Below are positions 35,355 to 44,332 of a stretch of 64,000 bases of DNA, one piece after another. The DNA is taken from NCBI GenBank assembly GCA_029264305.1, contig JARICA010000017.1:153092-217091 (forward strand). The letters run 5' to 3'. Each line of letters begins with the position of its first letter. Positions within the stretch are counted from its first letter, which is position 1. Source of the stretch: Faecalimonas sp. (GTDB lineage: Bacteria > Bacillota > Clostridia > Lachnospirales > Lachnospiraceae). The notes below the pieces were generated by a model, which saw only the letters and a program-made list of their open reading frames with translations, was not told the origin of the DNA and did no database searches. A program made the position numbers and the translations under genes.

Positions 35355-35777
35355 ATGGTAAATTTATTAGTAGGCCCAAAAGGCAGTGGTAAGACACAAC
35401 AAATGATTGATTTTGCAAACAATACAGTAAAATCACTAGACGGAAACGTAGTTTTCATTAAGAACAGCCATAATGATACATTTAATCTTTCTTTCGATAT
35501 AAGAGCAATCTGTATGGCTGATTATCCATCTATCCGCAATGTTGATGACTATACTGGTTTTATCTATGGTATGCTTAGTTGCAATAGTGACATTGAATGT
35601 ATTTTCATTGACGGTATTTTGAAACAATCTGATATCTCATTAGAAAATATGCCACGTTTTATAGAACGACTCAAAAACATCAGTAAACTTCATCACATCA
35701 ACTTCTATTTAAGCATCAGCGCTAATCGTGAAGAGTTAAATAATATTAATTTAACTGACTGTCAAATTCTTAATTAA
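35355..35777 (+). CDS. Small P-loop ATPase-like protein of unknown role
   Basis: 140 residues from an ATG with AAAGGAGA upstream; the open frame begins earlier but crosses the promoter. A Walker A motif GPKGSGKT lies at about residues 7-14, and a Walker B-like strand CIFIDGIL near residue 92. There is no further domain, and no recognisable lid or signature. It resembles a minimal nucleotide-binding core seen as a conserved hypothetical in Clostridia. Alone between divergent promoter and terminator, it gives no operon clue to function. Confidence 0.7.
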   Translation: MVNLLVGPKGSGKTQQMIDFANNTVKSLDGNVVFIKNSHNDTFNLSFDIRAICMADYPSIRNVDDYTGFIYGMLSCNSDIECIFIDGILKQSDISLENMPRFIERLKNISKLHHINFYLSISANREELNNINLTDCQILN

Positions 35778-35782
35778 ATGTC

Positions 35783-35820
35783 AAAAGAGGAAAATGATTT
35801 CATTTCATTTTCCTCTTTTT
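35783..35820. terminator. Bidirectional terminator between convergent genes
   Basis: A 15-bp stem (AAAAGAGGAAAATGA / TCATTTTCCTCTTTT) with T-tracts on both strands. Confidence 0.8.
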
Positions 35821-35821
35821 C

Positions 35822-37423
35822 TTATTTCATAGACAAAACCTTATTTGCTTTTTCGCCTTTTTTGTATTCAATTGTAACATTCTGTCCAACTTCATATTTA
35901 ATTACATTAATAAAATCTACAACTGATACATCAAAAATTTCCCCGTTACCTTCTAACATAATGTAATAGTGAGAATTTCCTTCGATTACCCCTTGTGCAA
36001 TCTTACTTATTTTTCCACTTATATTCTGTACTTTCGTTGTTTCTTCTTCCTCTTTAATAACTCCATCTGTCACTAAAAGCTTATTGTATTGTTTCTCACA
36101 ACTACTTACCGTATCCCCAATTGCAACCAATTGATACTTTTGTACATTTACCATAGCATATTTCTTTACTAGTCCTGCATCATCTTTCAATGCGATAAAA
36201 TATGTTGGCTCACCTGAAATATTTAACAACAGTGGAAATGTTGCTTTATATTTCAAATTCTGTACTTGCCCTTCTGCTGAAGACATTGCCGACTTTTCAG
36301 TCGCCCCTTCAATAGAGTAGAACTTTGTTTCCATAGTACGTTGATTCATTAAAACAAATCCAACATTGGATTCATCTCCACTTACAGATGTCACACCGGT
36401 ATATACCCATACATCATCATCAATTGCCAAATAATTATATCCATCTGTTGTCTTTAAGCAATCTTTCTGTCCGAGTACACTATTCAAAAATCCATGTTTC
36501 AAAGAACCATAATAGTCATACAATTGCACAAGCATATCTGCTGAATATGCTCTATCAATCCAAGATGGTGCTTTGTCAATAGCATAGTCTTTCGTCTCAC
36601 CTGTAATCGCATTACATAAAACAACTCTTCCAATTGTTTCCCCGCCAAATAACCCAATATTAAATTTCTTTACTGGGCAAACCCAATACGGAGTTCCTTC
36701 ATCATCTGTTTCAAAACTCAAATCATTAAAAATATATGTTGGATATTTAAATCGTAAATGTCTGTAAATATTACGATTAAAGTGTTCACTTGTCGTATAC
36801 TTCATTCCTTTATCTAATTTAACAAGTTCTGTTGATTGACTCGCCATATCAATTCTTACATACGCTGGTATCCCTTCTGATCGATTCGTAAACCACTTGA
36901 TAATATTGGCATATTTAAGTGGAGATACTCGGACAGGCTTATCTTTATAATTGATCTGTGTGTAAATCTCATCCACTTCAAACTGTGAAACCATATCTAC
37001 CATACTTCCCATTTTACGATTTCCCAAAAGTGTAGCAGACTCTTTATCCAATAGTGGAATTTGATCAAAAGATAACTCTTCAATATCTTTTGTAAATTTT
37101 CCTTCTTCCACCTTCAAAAGATTCCTATACTTCTTCGAATTGATAATTGGTGAAGATAATAAAGTTCCTACTGCATAAACAACAACTACAATTACTCCCA
37201 CTGTAATTAGGATCTTCATTCCTTTCGATGACTTCACTTCTTGTTTGCTGCGAATTTTCTTCTTCCAGCCATACCAAACAATAACTAATACCATGAGTAT
37301 AATCCAAAATACCCAAAAGTCTCTAGAGTGAATATTAATTGCCGGCAAAGTAACATAATAATAGATCCCTGCTACAATTAAAAATGTAATCACTCCCATG
37401 ATTTTCATTTTCATATTTTTCAT
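35822..37423 (-). CDS. Conserved membrane protein of unknown function
   Basis: 533 residues. Three membrane helices at the N-terminus (about 8-27, 36-53, 70-92), then a soluble region of about 440 residues that I do not recognise, rich in beta strands with tyrosine- and aspartate-containing loops (WVYTGVTSVSGDE, PAYVRIDMAS). The last 90 residues (SGKISKIAQGVIEGNSHYYIML) look like a small beta-barrel or OB-like unit. An AGGAGGAAAAT site supports the start. It is monocistronic. The large domain probably faces the cell exterior. No function is claimed. Confidence 0.7.
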   Translation of the reverse strand: MKNMKMKIMGVITFLIVAGIYYYVTLPAINIHSRDFWVFWIILMVLVIVWYGWKKKIRSKQEVKSSKGMKILITVGVIVVVVYAVGTLLSSPIINSKKYRNLLKVEEGKFTKDIEELSFDQIPLLDKESATLLGNRKMGSMVDMVSQFEVDEIYTQINYKDKPVRVSPLKYANIIKWFTNRSEGIPAYVRIDMASQSTELVKLDKGMKYTTSEHFNRNIYRHLRFKYPTYIFNDLSFETDDEGTPYWVCPVKKFNIGLFGGETIGRVVLCNAITGETKDYAIDKAPSWIDRAYSADMLVQLYDYYGSLKHGFLNSVLGQKDCLKTTDGYNYLAIDDDVWVYTGVTSVSGDESNVGFVLMNQRTMETKFYSIEGATEKSAMSSAEGQVQNLKYKATFPLLLNISGEPTYFIALKDDAGLVKKYAMVNVQKYQLVAIGDTVSSCEKQYNKLLVTDGVIKEEEETTKVQNISGKISKIAQGVIEGNSHYYIMLEGNGEIFDVSVVDFINVIKYEVGQNVTIEYKKGEKANKVLSMK

Positions 37424-37495
37424 ATTTTCCTCCTAGTAAAAAGTAATTAGGCTCATTGTATCACTCTACCTAAAATTGTCAAGTATCCAAAATAG

Positions 37496-37527
37496 AAAGG
37501 ATTGCCGCAAATAACAGCAATCCTTTT
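37496..37527 (-). terminator. Terminator after the EF-G paralogue
   Basis: A stem of about 11 pairs (AAAGGATTGC / GCAATCCTTTT) followed by a T-rich segment on minus. Confidence 0.75.
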
Positions 37528-37530
37528 CTC

Positions 37531-39603
37531 TTATTCTTCTGAACGATTTGCAATTTCTTTTTCTTGTACATCTGAAGGAGCCTGTTCATAACGAACAAAT
37601 TCATATGAATATGTACCTCTTCCTCCTGTCATAGACCGAAGTGCTGTACAATATCCAAACACACATGTCATTGGAATATCTGCTTCTATTTCTTGTTTTC
37701 CCTTTGGAAGTGGATTCATTCCAAGTACACGTCCTCTTCTTTTATTTAAATCTCCCATAACATCTCCCGTATATTCGTCAGGAACAATTACTTTAATATT
37801 TGCAATTGGTTCTAATAATACTGGTGATGCTTCCATAATACCTTTCTTAAACGCCTGCATTGTCGCTGTCTTAAATGCCATCTCAGATGAATCTACTGGA
37901 TGATATGAACCATCATATAACGTTGCTTTAATTCCCACAACTGGATAATGTGCCAAAGGTCCTCTAAGCACAGATTCTTGAAGTCCCTTTTCAACTGCTG
38001 GAAAATAATTCTTTGGAACTGCTCCTCCTACTACTGTTTCTTCAAAAATATATGGTGTTTCCAAATCCCCTGAAGGTTCAAATTTCATTTTGACGTGTCC
38101 GTACTGTCCGTGGCCTCCTGATTGCTTTTTATATTTCGTATCTACATCAGAAGTTTTACGAATAGTTTCTCTAAAAGCAACTTTTGGTCGTTCTAATGCT
38201 ACATCTACTTTATAGCGTGTAGAAAGTTTGCTTACAAGCACTTCCAAATGTTGATCACCCATTCCATATAACAATGTTTGATGATTTTCACTATCATTTA
38301 CCACTTTCATTGTCATATCTTCTGCCATCATTTTTGCAAGTCCTTGAGAAACTTTATCCTCATCCCCTTTTGCTTTTACAACATATTTCATATATGTATA
38401 TGGTGTAGAATATTCTGTTTTACCATATAAAACCGGTGTATTTTTAGTCGATAGACTATCTCCTGTCTTGGTTCCTGTTAATTTTGCAATTGCACCAATA
38501 TCTCCTGCATGTAATTCTGATACTTCAATTGGCTTATTTCCATGCATTACATATAATTTTCCTGGCTTTTCTTCCGTATCTGATTCTGTATTATATAATA
38601 CATCGTCCCCTTTTAATACTCCTGAACACACTTTTACAAAAGAGTACTTTCCAATAAACGGATCTACCATCGTCTTAAATACATAAGCTGTTTTTGCCTT
38701 AGCAAAATTATAATTTGCTTCAAAGATTTCATTTGTTTTCCGATTAATACCTGCACACTCACGCTTATCAGGACTTGGGAAGAATCGAACAATATCAGAT
38801 AAAAGGTTCGCAACTCCTTGTGCCTCAATATTAGATCCCATTGCTACAGGTACAATACTTCCGTCCATTACCTCTGTACGCATAGCAGAACGTATCTCTT
38901 CTATAGAAAATTCTTCTCCAGCAAAGTAGCGTTCCATAAAATCTTCACTTGTCTCTGCCACCGCTTCCATTAATGCATCTCTTAAAATTTGCAAGTTTGG
39001 AAGACAATATTCAGGAATCTCACATTCTTCTCTTTGCCCTATACCAGTATATCTTCTTCCGGCATTCTTAATAACATTTACATATCCTACTAATTTTTCA
39101 TTCTCACGAATTGGTTGGAAATGAGGTGCAATTACTTTTCCATATCTATCTGTTAACTGTTTTACTACTTCACGAAAACTCGCATCGTCAACATCCATCT
39201 CCGTCACATATACCATTCGAGGTAAATTATACTTATCACATAATTCCCATGCTTTCTCCGTTCCTACTTCTACACCTGCTTTCCCTGAAACAACAATAAC
39301 AGCCGCATCCGCTGCACTTACCGCTTCTTCTACTTCGCCTACAAAGTCAAAATATCCCGGTGTGTCAAGAATATTGATTTTTGCTTTTTCCCATTCAATC
39401 GGGGTCAATGTTGTGCTGATTGAGAATTCGCGTTTCTGCTCTTCTTTATCAAAATCGCTTATTGTATTATGATCACTGATTTTTCCCATTCGATTAATTG
39501 TTCCTGATACATAAGCCATTGCTTCCACTAAGCTTGTTTTTCCGCTTCCGCCATGTCCTAAAAGGACTACATTTCTAATCTCGTCTGTTCTGTAAACTTT
39601 CAT
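37531..39603 (-). CDS. EF-G-like translational GTPase with altered G4 motif
   Basis: 690 residues with the full five-domain EF-G layout: G domain (about 8-270), domain II (about 305-385), and domains III-V with SGGHGQYGHVKMKFEP, GSYHPVDSSEMAFKTA and TGDVMGDLNKRRG. G1 is GHGGSGKT (16-23), G3 is DTPGYFDF (80-87). The G4 position, NKxD in canonical factors, reads TEMD (134-137), which should weaken guanine recognition. It belongs to the second EF-G clade (FusA2/EF-G-like) rather than housekeeping FusA, which sits with rpsL/rpsG and tuf. The role, translation factor or ribosome-associated regulator, is unknown. Confidence 0.85.
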   Translation of the reverse strand: MKVYRTDEIRNVVLLGHGGSGKTSLVEAMAYVSGTINRMGKISDHNTISDFDKEEQKREFSISTTLTPIEWEKAKINILDTPGYFDFVGEVEEAVSAADAAVIVVSGKAGVEVGTEKAWELCDKYNLPRMVYVTEMDVDDASFREVVKQLTDRYGKVIAPHFQPIRENEKLVGYVNVIKNAGRRYTGIGQREECEIPEYCLPNLQILRDALMEAVAETSEDFMERYFAGEEFSIEEIRSAMRTEVMDGSIVPVAMGSNIEAQGVANLLSDIVRFFPSPDKRECAGINRKTNEIFEANYNFAKAKTAYVFKTMVDPFIGKYSFVKVCSGVLKGDDVLYNTESDTEEKPGKLYVMHGNKPIEVSELHAGDIGAIAKLTGTKTGDSLSTKNTPVLYGKTEYSTPYTYMKYVVKAKGDEDKVSQGLAKMMAEDMTMKVVNDSENHQTLLYGMGDQHLEVLVSKLSTRYKVDVALERPKVAFRETIRKTSDVDTKYKKQSGGHGQYGHVKMKFEPSGDLETPYIFEETVVGGAVPKNYFPAVEKGLQESVLRGPLAHYPVVGIKATLYDGSYHPVDSSEMAFKTATMQAFKKGIMEASPVLLEPIANIKVIVPDEYTGDVMGDLNKRRGRVLGMNPLPKGKQEIEADIPMTCVFGYCTALRSMTGGRGTYSYEFVRYEQAPSDVQEKEIANRSEE

Positions 39604-39811
39604 TGTTGGTGCCTCCTTATTTTTCTAGTTCTAATGTATATATTGTACTAAATTTTTATTCTTTTTACAACTCTTTTATATATTTTACACAATATTTTTA
39701 TCTGTATTCCATAATATATAATATTATGCACTGCTTATCGAAACTTATTTTAAAATAAAGCAGAAACAAATAGAATTGATCTATACTTTTTCACTTTAAA
39801 CTGTTATAGCG

Positions 39812-39840
39812 TTGACATCTATTTATATATCTATTAAAAT
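39812..39840 (+). promoter_or_regulatory. tyrA-aroA promoter
   Basis: TTGACA (39812-39817), 17-base spacer, TAAAAT (39835-39840), 37 bases before the tyrA start. Confidence 0.7.
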
Positions 39841-39876
39841 AGAAAGAACAGATTTTAGATAAGAGAGGATTTCCCT

Positions 39877-40977
39877 ATGTATACACCAACCAAAATTGGA
39901 TTTATCGGTTTAGGACTGATTGGCGGATCTATTGCAAAAGCCATTCGCCTTTATTATCCCGAAACGAAACTAGTCGCTTTTGATAAAAACAGAGAAACAC
40001 TTGCACTTGCTATGAACGAATCGGTAATTGATGTTGTTTGTAACACTATAGACGATAATTTCAAAAACTGTTCTTATATATTTTTATGTACACCTGTGGC
40101 TTTTAATACTGCTTATTTAAAGCAAATACAAGTATACTTACACGAAGATTGTATCTTAACAGATGTGGGAAGTGTGAAAACTTCTATCCATGAAGAAATC
40201 ACAGCATTAAACTTAGAAAAATATTTTATTGGGGGACACCCAATGGCTGGTTCAGAAAAAACTGGTTATTCCAATGCAAAAGCAATTTTAATTGAAAATG
40301 CTTACTATATTGTCACCCCTTCTCATTCTGTTTCCAAAGAAAAATTATTGCAATATACTAGATTTATCCAATCCTTGAAAGCACTTCCGGTAGAAATGGA
40401 TTATGAAGAGCATGATTATATCACTGGTGCAATCAGCCATCTACCACATATTATTGCATCTACTTTGGTAGATTTTGTAAAAAACGCGGATACAAAAGAA
40501 GAGTTTATGAAACAACTGGCAGCAGGTGGTTTTAAAGATATCACTCGCATAGCCTCCTCTTCTCCTACGATGTGGCAACATATCTGTATTCAGAACAAAG
40601 AAAATATTTCCGCTATTCTTGGAAAATATATAAATTCTTTACAACAAATCCGGTCTTCTGTAGAGAAAAAGGAAGAAGATAAATTGTACGACCTATTTTT
40701 CCGTGCAAAAAATTATCGAGACTCCGTTCCTGATTTATCAGCCGGTCCGATTAAGAAAATTTTTGCGATCTACTGCGATATTTTAGATGAAACAGGTGGA
40801 ATTGCCACTGTCGCTACAATTTTAGCATCAAATCATATTAACTTAAAAAATATCGGAATTATACATAATCGCGAGTTTGAAGAAGGTGTCCTTCGAATGG
40901 AATTTTACGATGAAGTTTCTTCTTTAAATGCAGTGAAACTTTTAGAGAAACATAGATATACCGTATACAAACGATAA
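39877..40977 (+). CDS. tyrA: Prephenate dehydrogenase with ACT domain
   Basis: 366 residues. The N-terminal NAD-binding domain opens with GFIGLGLIGGSIAKA (residues about 8-22), and the catalytic region contains GGHPMAGSEKTG and a YITGAISHLPH segment with the conserved histidine. The helical dimerisation domain follows, and an ACT domain (about 295-366, GGIATVATILASNHINLKNIGI) likely binds tyrosine for feedback control. It oxidises prephenate to 4-hydroxyphenylpyruvate in tyrosine synthesis. It is in an operon with aroA, 28 bases apart. Confidence 0.93.
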   Translation: MYTPTKIGFIGLGLIGGSIAKAIRLYYPETKLVAFDKNRETLALAMNESVIDVVCNTIDDNFKNCSYIFLCTPVAFNTAYLKQIQVYLHEDCILTDVGSVKTSIHEEITALNLEKYFIGGHPMAGSEKTGYSNAKAILIENAYYIVTPSHSVSKEKLLQYTRFIQSLKALPVEMDYEEHDYITGAISHLPHIIASTLVDFVKNADTKEEFMKQLAAGGFKDITRIASSSPTMWQHICIQNKENISAILGKYINSLQQIRSSVEKKEEDKLYDLFFRAKNYRDSVPDLSAGPIKKIFAIYCDILDETGGIATVATILASNHINLKNIGIIHNREFEEGVLRMEFYDEVSSLNAVKLLEKHRYTVYKR

Positions 40978-41005
40978 TTGATTTTTAATTAGAAAGGATT
41001 TTTAT

Positions 41006-42301
41006 ATGATTATTAAAAAACACGTCGGACTTCGTGGAACAATACGTATTCCAGGTGATAAATCTATTTCGCACCGTGCCGTTATGTTTGGTTCAATTGC
41101 TAATGGTACAACAGAAATCACAAATTTTCTACAAGGTGCAGATTGCCTTGCTACTATTGATTGTTTTAGAAATATGGGGATTGAAATTGAAAATTCTCCT
41201 GAAAAAATTCTTGTACACGGAAAAGGCTTACACGGCCTTTCTTCTCCTACTTCTATTTTAGATACGAAAAATAGTGGAACAACAACAAGACTTATTTCAG
41301 GTATTCTCCTCGGACAAAACTTTGAAACTACTCTTTCTGGAGATTGTTCTTTAAACACAAGACCAATGGGAAGAATTATAACGCCACTTTCCCTTATGGG
41401 CGGAAAAATAAAAAGTATTTACAACAATGACTGTGCACCACTTCGCATATCTCCATCTGCTTTGCACGGTATTCACTATCATTCAAAAGTAGCTTCTGCA
41501 CAAGTTAAATCTGCCATTTTACTTGCCGGATTATATGCTGATGAGGTAACTTCCGTAACCGAACCTATATTATCTCGCAACCATACAGAATTAATGCTAC
41601 AAGGATTTGGTGCTAAACTGAATAGTTTTTTACAAGCAGATACCCGTTTTCCTACAGTTTCTATTGAACCCGAACCGCAATTAGAAGGACAACGCATTAT
41701 TGTACCTGGAGACATTTCCTCTGCTGCGTACTTTATTGCAGCAGGACTTCTTGTTCCTAACTCGGAAATACTTATCGAAAATGTTGGCATCAATCCAACT
41801 CGAGCAGGTATTTTAACTGTATGTCAAAACATGGGTGGAGATATTACCTTCTTAAACAAAAAAACTGTAAGCGGTGAACCTGTAGCTGATTTACTTGTAA
41901 AAACAAGCCACTTACACGGAACAGTAATCGAAGGTTCTATTATCCCGACTTTAATTGATGAAATACCAATTATCGCTATTCTTGCTGCTTTTGCTGATGG
42001 AACTACTATTATTAGAAATGCTGAAGAACTAAAAGTAAAAGAAACAAATAGAATTGAAACCGTATGTGAAAATCTAAAAGAAATGAACGGAGATGTTATT
42101 CCTACAGAAGACGGAATGATTATTACTGGAAAAGGATATTTATCTGGTGCAAAAATAGACAGTTTTCTAGACCATAGAATTGCAATGGCTTTCTCCATCG
42201 CAGGACTTGTTGCTGATGGAGAAACCGAAATCAAAGATAGCCATTGTATTGATATTTCTTATCCTACTTTTTTTGAAACATTAACTTCTTTATTTTTGTA
42301 A
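41006..42301 (+). CDS. aroA: 3-phosphoshikimate 1-carboxyvinyltransferase (EPSP synthase)
   Basis: 431 residues, normal length. Signature segments: IPGDKSISHRAVMFGS (about 16-31), NSGTTTRLISGILLG (about 89-103), a glyphosate-region LNTRPMGR, and DEIPIIAILAAFADG near 312-326. It transfers the enolpyruvyl group of PEP to shikimate 3-phosphate. A weak AAGGA site upstream and a 28-base gap make it the second gene of the tyrA-aroA operon. Confidence 0.95.
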   Translation: MIIKKHVGLRGTIRIPGDKSISHRAVMFGSIANGTTEITNFLQGADCLATIDCFRNMGIEIENSPEKILVHGKGLHGLSSPTSILDTKNSGTTTRLISGILLGQNFETTLSGDCSLNTRPMGRIITPLSLMGGKIKSIYNNDCAPLRISPSALHGIHYHSKVASAQVKSAILLAGLYADEVTSVTEPILSRNHTELMLQGFGAKLNSFLQADTRFPTVSIEPEPQLEGQRIIVPGDISSAAYFIAAGLLVPNSEILIENVGINPTRAGILTVCQNMGGDITFLNKKTVSGEPVADLLVKTSHLHGTVIEGSIIPTLIDEIPIIAILAAFADGTTIIRNAEELKVKETNRIETVCENLKEMNGDVIPTEDGMIITGKGYLSGAKIDSFLDHRIAMAFSIAGLVADGETEIKDSHCIDISYPTFFETLTSLFL

Positions 42302-42315
42302 ATAGGATATATTTT

Positions 42316-42363
42316 AAAATGCTATTCCCTCTCGGCTTTTTAAGTGAGTGGAATAGCATTTTT
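42316..42363. terminator. Terminator after aroA
   Basis: A 13-bp stem (AAAATGCTATTCC / GGAATAGCATTTT) around a 21-base loop, with a T-run on plus and an A/T tract on the other side that could serve the convergent alcohol dehydrogenase gene. Confidence 0.75.
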
Positions 42364-42396
42364 CAAATTTAAACAACGATCATTTACTAAAATCCT

Positions 42397-43437
42397 CTAC
42401 GGTCTTATCGCTACTTTCATCACATGTTCTTTTCTATTTTCAAAAATATCATATGCTTTTTCAATCTCTTTCAACGGAAATGTATGAGTAATTAATGGTG
42501 TTGTATCTATTTTTTTCTCCGCAATCAATTTCAAAATCTCATCACAATCACAACCATCTACTCCACCTGTTTTAAAAATCAAGTTTTTCCCATACATTTG
42601 TGGTAACGGAAGTCTTTGTGCTTCTTCATAAAGAGCAACAATCGTAACAATCCCATTTGGCCGTGCAATTTTCCATGCTAATTCAAATGTTTCTGAACTT
42701 CCCGCAACTTCTAAAACTTTGTCAGCACCTCCATGAGCACTATTTTCCTTTACAAAGGTTTCTACATCTATTTCTTTTGGATTAACAACCAATACATTTG
42801 GATATTGGTTCTTAATAAATTCCACCCTCTCTTCATCTGTTTCACATAAAATAATTTTTTTCGGATATTTCCGCATTACACAAAGCAATGTACAAATTCC
42901 TGTTGGTCCACCACCAATAATAACAACCGTATCTTCATCTTCGATTTCCGAAATCCTTGTTGCCCAATAGCCAGTTGCTAATACATCTCCTACAAACAAC
43001 GCCTCTTCATCTGTAACTGTATCAGGAATTTTATTTAAGCCCTGCTCAGCAAAAGGTACACGAACATATTCCGCTTGCCCTCCATCTATTCGACAACCTA
43101 ATGCCCATCCACCATGCTTATCTGTACAATTATTCACAAATCCTTTCTTACAAAAGTAACATTCTCCACAGAAAGTTTCCACATTAACTGTTACTCGATC
43201 TCCAACTTTCACCTTCTTTACTTCTGTTCCAACTTCTTCTACTACACCAACCATTTCATGTCCTACAGTAACACCCTTTACTGCCTTTGGAACCGCTCCA
43301 TGTTTTATATGGATATCACTAGAACAAATACTGGATAATGTAACACGAACAATCGCATCTGTCGCATTCACTATGCTAGGTTTTTCCCTTTCTTTTATAC
43401 TAAATTTCCCTTTATCCTCATAAACATATGCTAACAT
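42397..43437 (-). CDS. Zinc-dependent alcohol dehydrogenase
   Basis: 346 residues. Catalytic zinc ligands lie at about Cys38 (SSICSSD) and in GHEMVG; the four structural-zinc cysteines are in FCGECYFCKKGFVNNC. The NAD(P)-binding GGGPTG motif is near residue 172. It belongs to the medium-chain dehydrogenase family (threonine dehydrogenase/Zn-ADH branch). Secondary alcohols, aldehydes or polyols are possible substrates; no neighbour narrows this. It is a single gene convergent with aroA. Confidence 0.85.
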   Translation of the reverse strand: MLAYVYEDKGKFSIKEREKPSIVNATDAIVRVTLSSICSSDIHIKHGAVPKAVKGVTVGHEMVGVVEEVGTEVKKVKVGDRVTVNVETFCGECYFCKKGFVNNCTDKHGGWALGCRIDGGQAEYVRVPFAEQGLNKIPDTVTDEEALFVGDVLATGYWATRISEIEDEDTVVIIGGGPTGICTLLCVMRKYPKKIILCETDEERVEFIKNQYPNVLVVNPKEIDVETFVKENSAHGGADKVLEVAGSSETFELAWKIARPNGIVTIVALYEEAQRLPLPQMYGKNLIFKTGGVDGCDCDEILKLIAEKKIDTTPLITHTFPLKEIEKAYDIFENRKEHVMKVAIRP

Positions 43438-43487
43438 CGCACTTCCTCCTATCCATCTTTATCTTTAATCACATTATAAAATCTTTT

Positions 43488-44282
43488 TTATCCCAATGCC
43501 ACATCTAATATCATCATTACTAAAAATCCCACAATAAATCCAATCGTACCTTCTTTCCCTTCCTTACCATTTGTATCCATATGCGCCTCTGGAACCAACT
43601 CTTCTACAACCACATAAATCATTGCACCTGCTGCAAAAGATAAACATAGTGCAATCGAGGATTTTGCCATACTTGCAAAAGTTGCTGCCAAAACAGAAAA
43701 GATTGGTTCTACAATCCCTGTCATACTTCCTATTAAGAATGCCTTTTTCTTTGACATCCCCTCTTTCATAAGCGGAAGTGAAACAGCTGTTCCCTCTGGA
43801 AAATTTTGAATAGCAATACCGATTGTCAACGCAATTGCACCTGACATCAGTGCTATATTTTCTTTATTTTGTGCTGCCAAAGCAAAAGCAAGCCCTACAG
43901 ACATTCCTTCAGGAATATTATGAACAGTTATAGCTAAAACAAGCATAGATGTACTCTGTCTTAATGTAACCGGCTTTTCCCTCTGCTTTTTATACCACTT
44001 ATGCAGAAAAAAATCTGCTAATAAAAGTATTATTACTCCAAGAACAAACCCTACAGTAATAACTAACCAACCAATCTGTCCATTTTCTTCTGCAAAATCA
44101 ATTCCTGGCAATAATAATGACCATACAGATGCCGCAATCATAACACCACCTGCAAATCCCAAGAATCCATTCTGCCACTTATCACTTATCTGTTTTTTCA
44201 CACAAAAAATGCCTGCTGCACCTAAAGTCGTAACTGAAAAGGTAATTAATCCTCCCAAAAAAGCCAAAAAAATTCCATTCAT
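43488..44282 (-). CDS. ZIP-family metal transporter
   Basis: 264 residues from an ATG with GGAGGTGAG upstream; an earlier in-frame start (44330) lacks one and overlaps the end of the MATE gene. Seven to eight membrane helices. The metal-binding helices carry TVHNIPEGMSVG and IQNFPEGTAVSLP, the paired HNxPEG signatures of the GufA-like ZIP subfamily, and EELVPEAH toward the C-terminus. It imports zinc or other divalent metals. It lies 50 bases after the MATE gene; a shared transcript is possible. Confidence 0.88.
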   Translation of the reverse strand: MNGIFLAFLGGLITFSVTTLGAAGIFCVKKQISDKWQNGFLGFAGGVMIAASVWSLLLPGIDFAEENGQIGWLVITVGFVLGVIILLLADFFLHKWYKKQREKPVTLRQSTSMLVLAITVHNIPEGMSVGLAFALAAQNKENIALMSGAIALTIGIAIQNFPEGTAVSLPLMKEGMSKKKAFLIGSMTGIVEPIFSVLAATFASMAKSSIALCLSFAAGAMIYVVVEELVPEAHMDTNGKEGKEGTIGFIVGFLVMMILDVALG

Positions 44283-44332
44283 ACTACTCACCTCCGTTAG
44301 TAATATATGAATGAAATTTTCTTTTGACACTT

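Noticed and set aside
41479..42234. Two open frames on minus opposite aroA
   Set aside because: They are mirror frames of a well-conserved enzyme with Ser/Ile-rich translations and no start signals.
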